DNA of 64,000 nucleotides from an uncultured Pseudomonadota bacterium. Lineage in GTDB: Bacteria > Bdellovibrionota_C > UBA2361 > CALMIO01. Within the stretch, counting starts at the first letter, position 1. Every line of letters starts with the position of its first letter. The DNA is taken from NCBI GenBank assembly GCA_937864035.1, contig CALMIO010000002.1:307877-371876 (forward strand), given 5' to 3'. This document shows positions 62,289 to 64,000 of this stretch, piece by piece. The notes under the pieces were generated by a model. The model searched no databases, was not told the origin of the DNA, and saw only the letters and a list, made by a program, of their open reading frames with translations. The position numbers and the translations under genes were made by a program.

Positions 62289-63773
62289 ATGGTGATTGCT
62301 GAAAAGTTTACGACTATTAAAGATAAATTATTCGAGTTGCGTTGCGCTTTCTTTCCAACTAGCGTTAGCGATTGCTTGGCTCAGGTTTTAAGCGAGAATC
62401 ACCTTCGTCAAATAGCAGTTGGAGTTAGAAGCGAACAACGAGATTTAATTTCATTGGCGGCAAAAGTTACTGGTATCACGGAAGACGAGTTGCTCTCTAA
62501 AATTTCTCGCAAATTAAAAGTTGATTTCGCAACTTATTTGCAACCACTTGGAAAGAGGTTTTTTGATAATTTTTTGATTTCGTTCGAGGAGTGTAGTCAA
62601 GAGAAAATTTTTCCTGTTGTTAAGTTAGGGGAATTTGTCGGCATAGCTTCGCCGGAACCTTTTAAAGCCAAGCTATTTTTGCAAGCGCGAAAAAATGAGC
62701 TTTCAAAAATTTCGTTATACTTAACAAGTGGACGGGAACTTGAGCGTGCGCTTAAAGCCAGCAAGTTATTAATAGAGGAAGACGCTCATACTGAGCTCAA
62801 AGGGGAGCAAGCCAAAAAAGAGAAGATAGCTTTTTATCTTTTAGAAAATATTGCTAAAGAAGCTTTAAGTTATAAAGCTAAAACGATTAAAATTTTCTTC
62901 GGAAAATCCCAAATAATTTATGAATTTGTTCCACCGCAAGGCGGCATAGCGCGCGGAGCTTTGGCGCCGCAAATTCGCCACTCGCTTTTAGCTCTTTTGT
63001 TAGAGAATTCGGCCGCCCCAGCAATCATGCTTCCTTCTGGTAAGCAGATAGCGATTACCTTTAACTCCGATCAAAGCGAATTTATTCTAGCTTTATCTAA
63101 ATCGGATTGCGCCGCTAATAGCGATTGCAAAAAAGAGGATTTTTTAAATTCAACCGTCATAGCGGGGGGTTTGACAACTTTCGCCGCTCAATCATCAAGT
63201 TTTCCTAATTTTGAGAAAGTTGCGGAGGCCACTTCTCAGCTCGCTTCTGGCTTGAATTGTTTAAAGGTGTCTCCGGTCACGAGCGAATCTGCTTCTGAGC
63301 TATTAACCGCCGAGTTGCCAAAGAGCTCGGAAAGTTCTTCAAAAGACAGCCTTAAACGCCGAGATTTTTGTTTTAAACAAACGGGCGAGATCGTTATTAT
63401 TGAAGACAATAAAATATTTGCGAGCGTGCTGGAAAAATTTTTGGATGATTATGGTTTTTCTTGCCGTTCATTTGCTGATGGCGAAAGCGGAGCTGAATAT
63501 CTGAGAGCATGCGTTGATAGCGGAGATCTTCCTCTGCTTATTATTTGCGACATGCATCTGCCTCGCAAAAATGGTTTGGAAATAACCCGAGAGTTAAGAA
63601 ACAAGGAGTGTTTTGATAAAATTCCAATAATAGCTCTTACTTCGGATGATGATTTTGATTTGGAAGTTGAGTTTGCCAGATCTGGAGTTGACGCTTTTGT
63701 TAGCAAGGCTCGCGATCCAAAATTGCTTTTAGCGCAAGTTGAAAGATTGATTAGTAAAAGGAAGGCCGCATGA
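62289..63773 (+). CDS. Response-regulator fusion with GspE-N-like N-terminus, Tad locus
   Basis: A 494-residue soluble protein. The N-terminal part (about residues 45-130: SLAAKVTGITEDELLSKISRKLKVDF, then FPVVKLGEFVGIASPEP) resembles the N-terminal domain of PilB/GspE ATPases, but no Walker motifs follow. A middle region of about 230 residues is unrecognised; a C-terminal receiver domain begins near 366 (GEIVIIEDNK), with the phospho-accepting Asp near 421 (IICDMHLPRKNG), Thr in IALTSDD and Lys in FVSKARD. The site looks functional. No output domain is visible, so phosphorylation may act by protein contact with the Tad machinery. It ends with an ATGA overlap to the next gene. Confidence 0.75.
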   Translation: MVIAEKFTTIKDKLFELRCAFFPTSVSDCLAQVLSENHLRQIAVGVRSEQRDLISLAAKVTGITEDELLSKISRKLKVDFATYLQPLGKRFFDNFLISFEECSQEKIFPVVKLGEFVGIASPEPFKAKLFLQARKNELSKISLYLTSGRELERALKASKLLIEEDAHTELKGEQAKKEKIAFYLLENIAKEALSYKAKTIKIFFGKSQIIYEFVPPQGGIARGALAPQIRHSLLALLLENSAAPAIMLPSGKQIAITFNSDQSEFILALSKSDCAANSDCKKEDFLNSTVIAGGLTTFAAQSSSFPNFEKVAEATSQLASGLNCLKVSPVTSESASELLTAELPKSSESSSKDSLKRRDFCFKQTGEIVIIEDNKIFASVLEKFLDDYGFSCRSFADGESGAEYLRACVDSGDLPLLIICDMHLPRKNGLEITRELRNKECFDKIPIIALTSDDDFDLEVEFARSGVDAFVSKARDPKLLLAQVERLISKRKAA

Positions 63774-64000
63774 AAGTTGTATTTTTTTCCATTGGTTTGC
63801 TTGTTGTTTTAGTTTTGTTCTTTGATCCGTTAACTTCGGCTTTGGCGGCTTTAATAATGATTCCGCTAGTGGCGAAACTGTTGGAGATTTTTAGTGACAT
63901 CAAATCGACGGAAGGTTTATTTAAGGCGATTTTAGATGACGATGTCAGCAAGGTTTTTCATAAGTTGCCTCGTTCCTCTGAATTTAGAGGAATTTTTGAA
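63770..64000 (+). CDS. Membrane protein, 3' partial
   Basis: The last 231 bases encode 77 residues of a protein that runs past the window. An N-terminal hydrophobic segment of about 40 residues (two closely spaced helices) is followed by a charged stretch (SDIKSTEGLFKAILDDDVSKVFHKLP). The start overlaps the previous stop by 4 bases (ATGA), so it belongs to the Tad operon. Its function cannot be judged from this fragment. Confidence 0.6.
   Translation, partial: MKVVFFSIGLLVVLVLFFDPLTSALAALIMIPLVAKLLEIFSDIKSTEGLFKAILDDDVSKVFHKLPRSSEFRGIFE

Noticed and set aside
1..64000. tRNA or rRNA genes, CRISPR arrays, insertion sequences, prophage
   Set aside because: No cloverleaf, repeat-spacer array, transposase or phage gene was found on either strand by reading; a tRNAscan run would settle the tRNA point.

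Overview
The window is AT-rich, gene-dense Gram-negative chromosome. Its genes point to an aerobic or facultative bacterium of deltaproteobacterial type (Myxococcota/Desulfobacterota-like or a related uncultured lineage). The pilin N-terminus resembles Geobacter-type PilA, pilA is followed by a TPR/ABC-transporter trio like Myxococcus pilGHI, the sigma factor is RpoH-like, and SURF1 and an O2-dependent fatty acid desaturase imply aerobic respiration. No rRNA, tRNA, CRISPR, insertion sequence or prophage was seen. The phylum is an inference; I could not run a search.

Layout. 1-7.4 kb: four large polytopic membrane proteins, at least two of GT-C glycosyltransferase type, plus a DksA-like regulator. 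7.4-11.4 kb: type IVa pilin gene behind a near-perfect sigma-54 promoter with TGTCA repeats upstream, then a TPR protein, an ABC ATPase/permease pair and a thioesterase. 11.7-21 kb: secA, a GH3-type adenylating enzyme, hisS, an AmpD-like amidase and valS. 21-25.7 kb: a minus-strand pilB-pilC operon ending in a regulator that joins a PilS-like six-helix membrane sensor directly to a PilR-like sigma-54 activator. 26-32.8 kb: RpoH-like sigma factor, a degenerate M23 protein, a secreted metalloprotease, cysS and a protein with seven tandem ~13-residue Trp repeats. 33-37.7 kb: nrdA with three ATP-cones and a class Ic nrdB behind two NrdR boxes. 37.8-43.6 kb: DUF445, SURF1, a paired KAS III-like operon with one apparently dead subunit, a coiled-coil exported protein and an O-antigen ligase-type protein. 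43.9-54.4 kb: mostly unknown or small proteins, plus an HPt protein, DUF4301, a MazG-like hydrolase, a desaturase and an outer-membrane protein. 54.5-64 kb: a Tad (Flp) pilus locus, cut by the window end, with an unusual GspE-N-like/response-regulator fusion.

How the genes work together. Two separate pilus systems lie about 30 kb apart. The fused sensor-activator encoded beside pilB-pilC is the obvious candidate to act at the sigma-54 promoter of pilA. Envelope glycan genes, amidase-type proteins, SecA and the pili make cell-surface construction the main theme, mixed with housekeeping genes (three aminoacyl-tRNA synthetases, ribonucleotide reductase, heat-shock-type sigma factor). The least ordinary items are the PilS-PilR one-component fusion, the inactive/active KAS III pair (PqsB/PqsC-like), the Chlamydia-like class Ic reductase with triple ATP-cone, the Tad-locus response-regulator fusion and the Trp-repeat protein.
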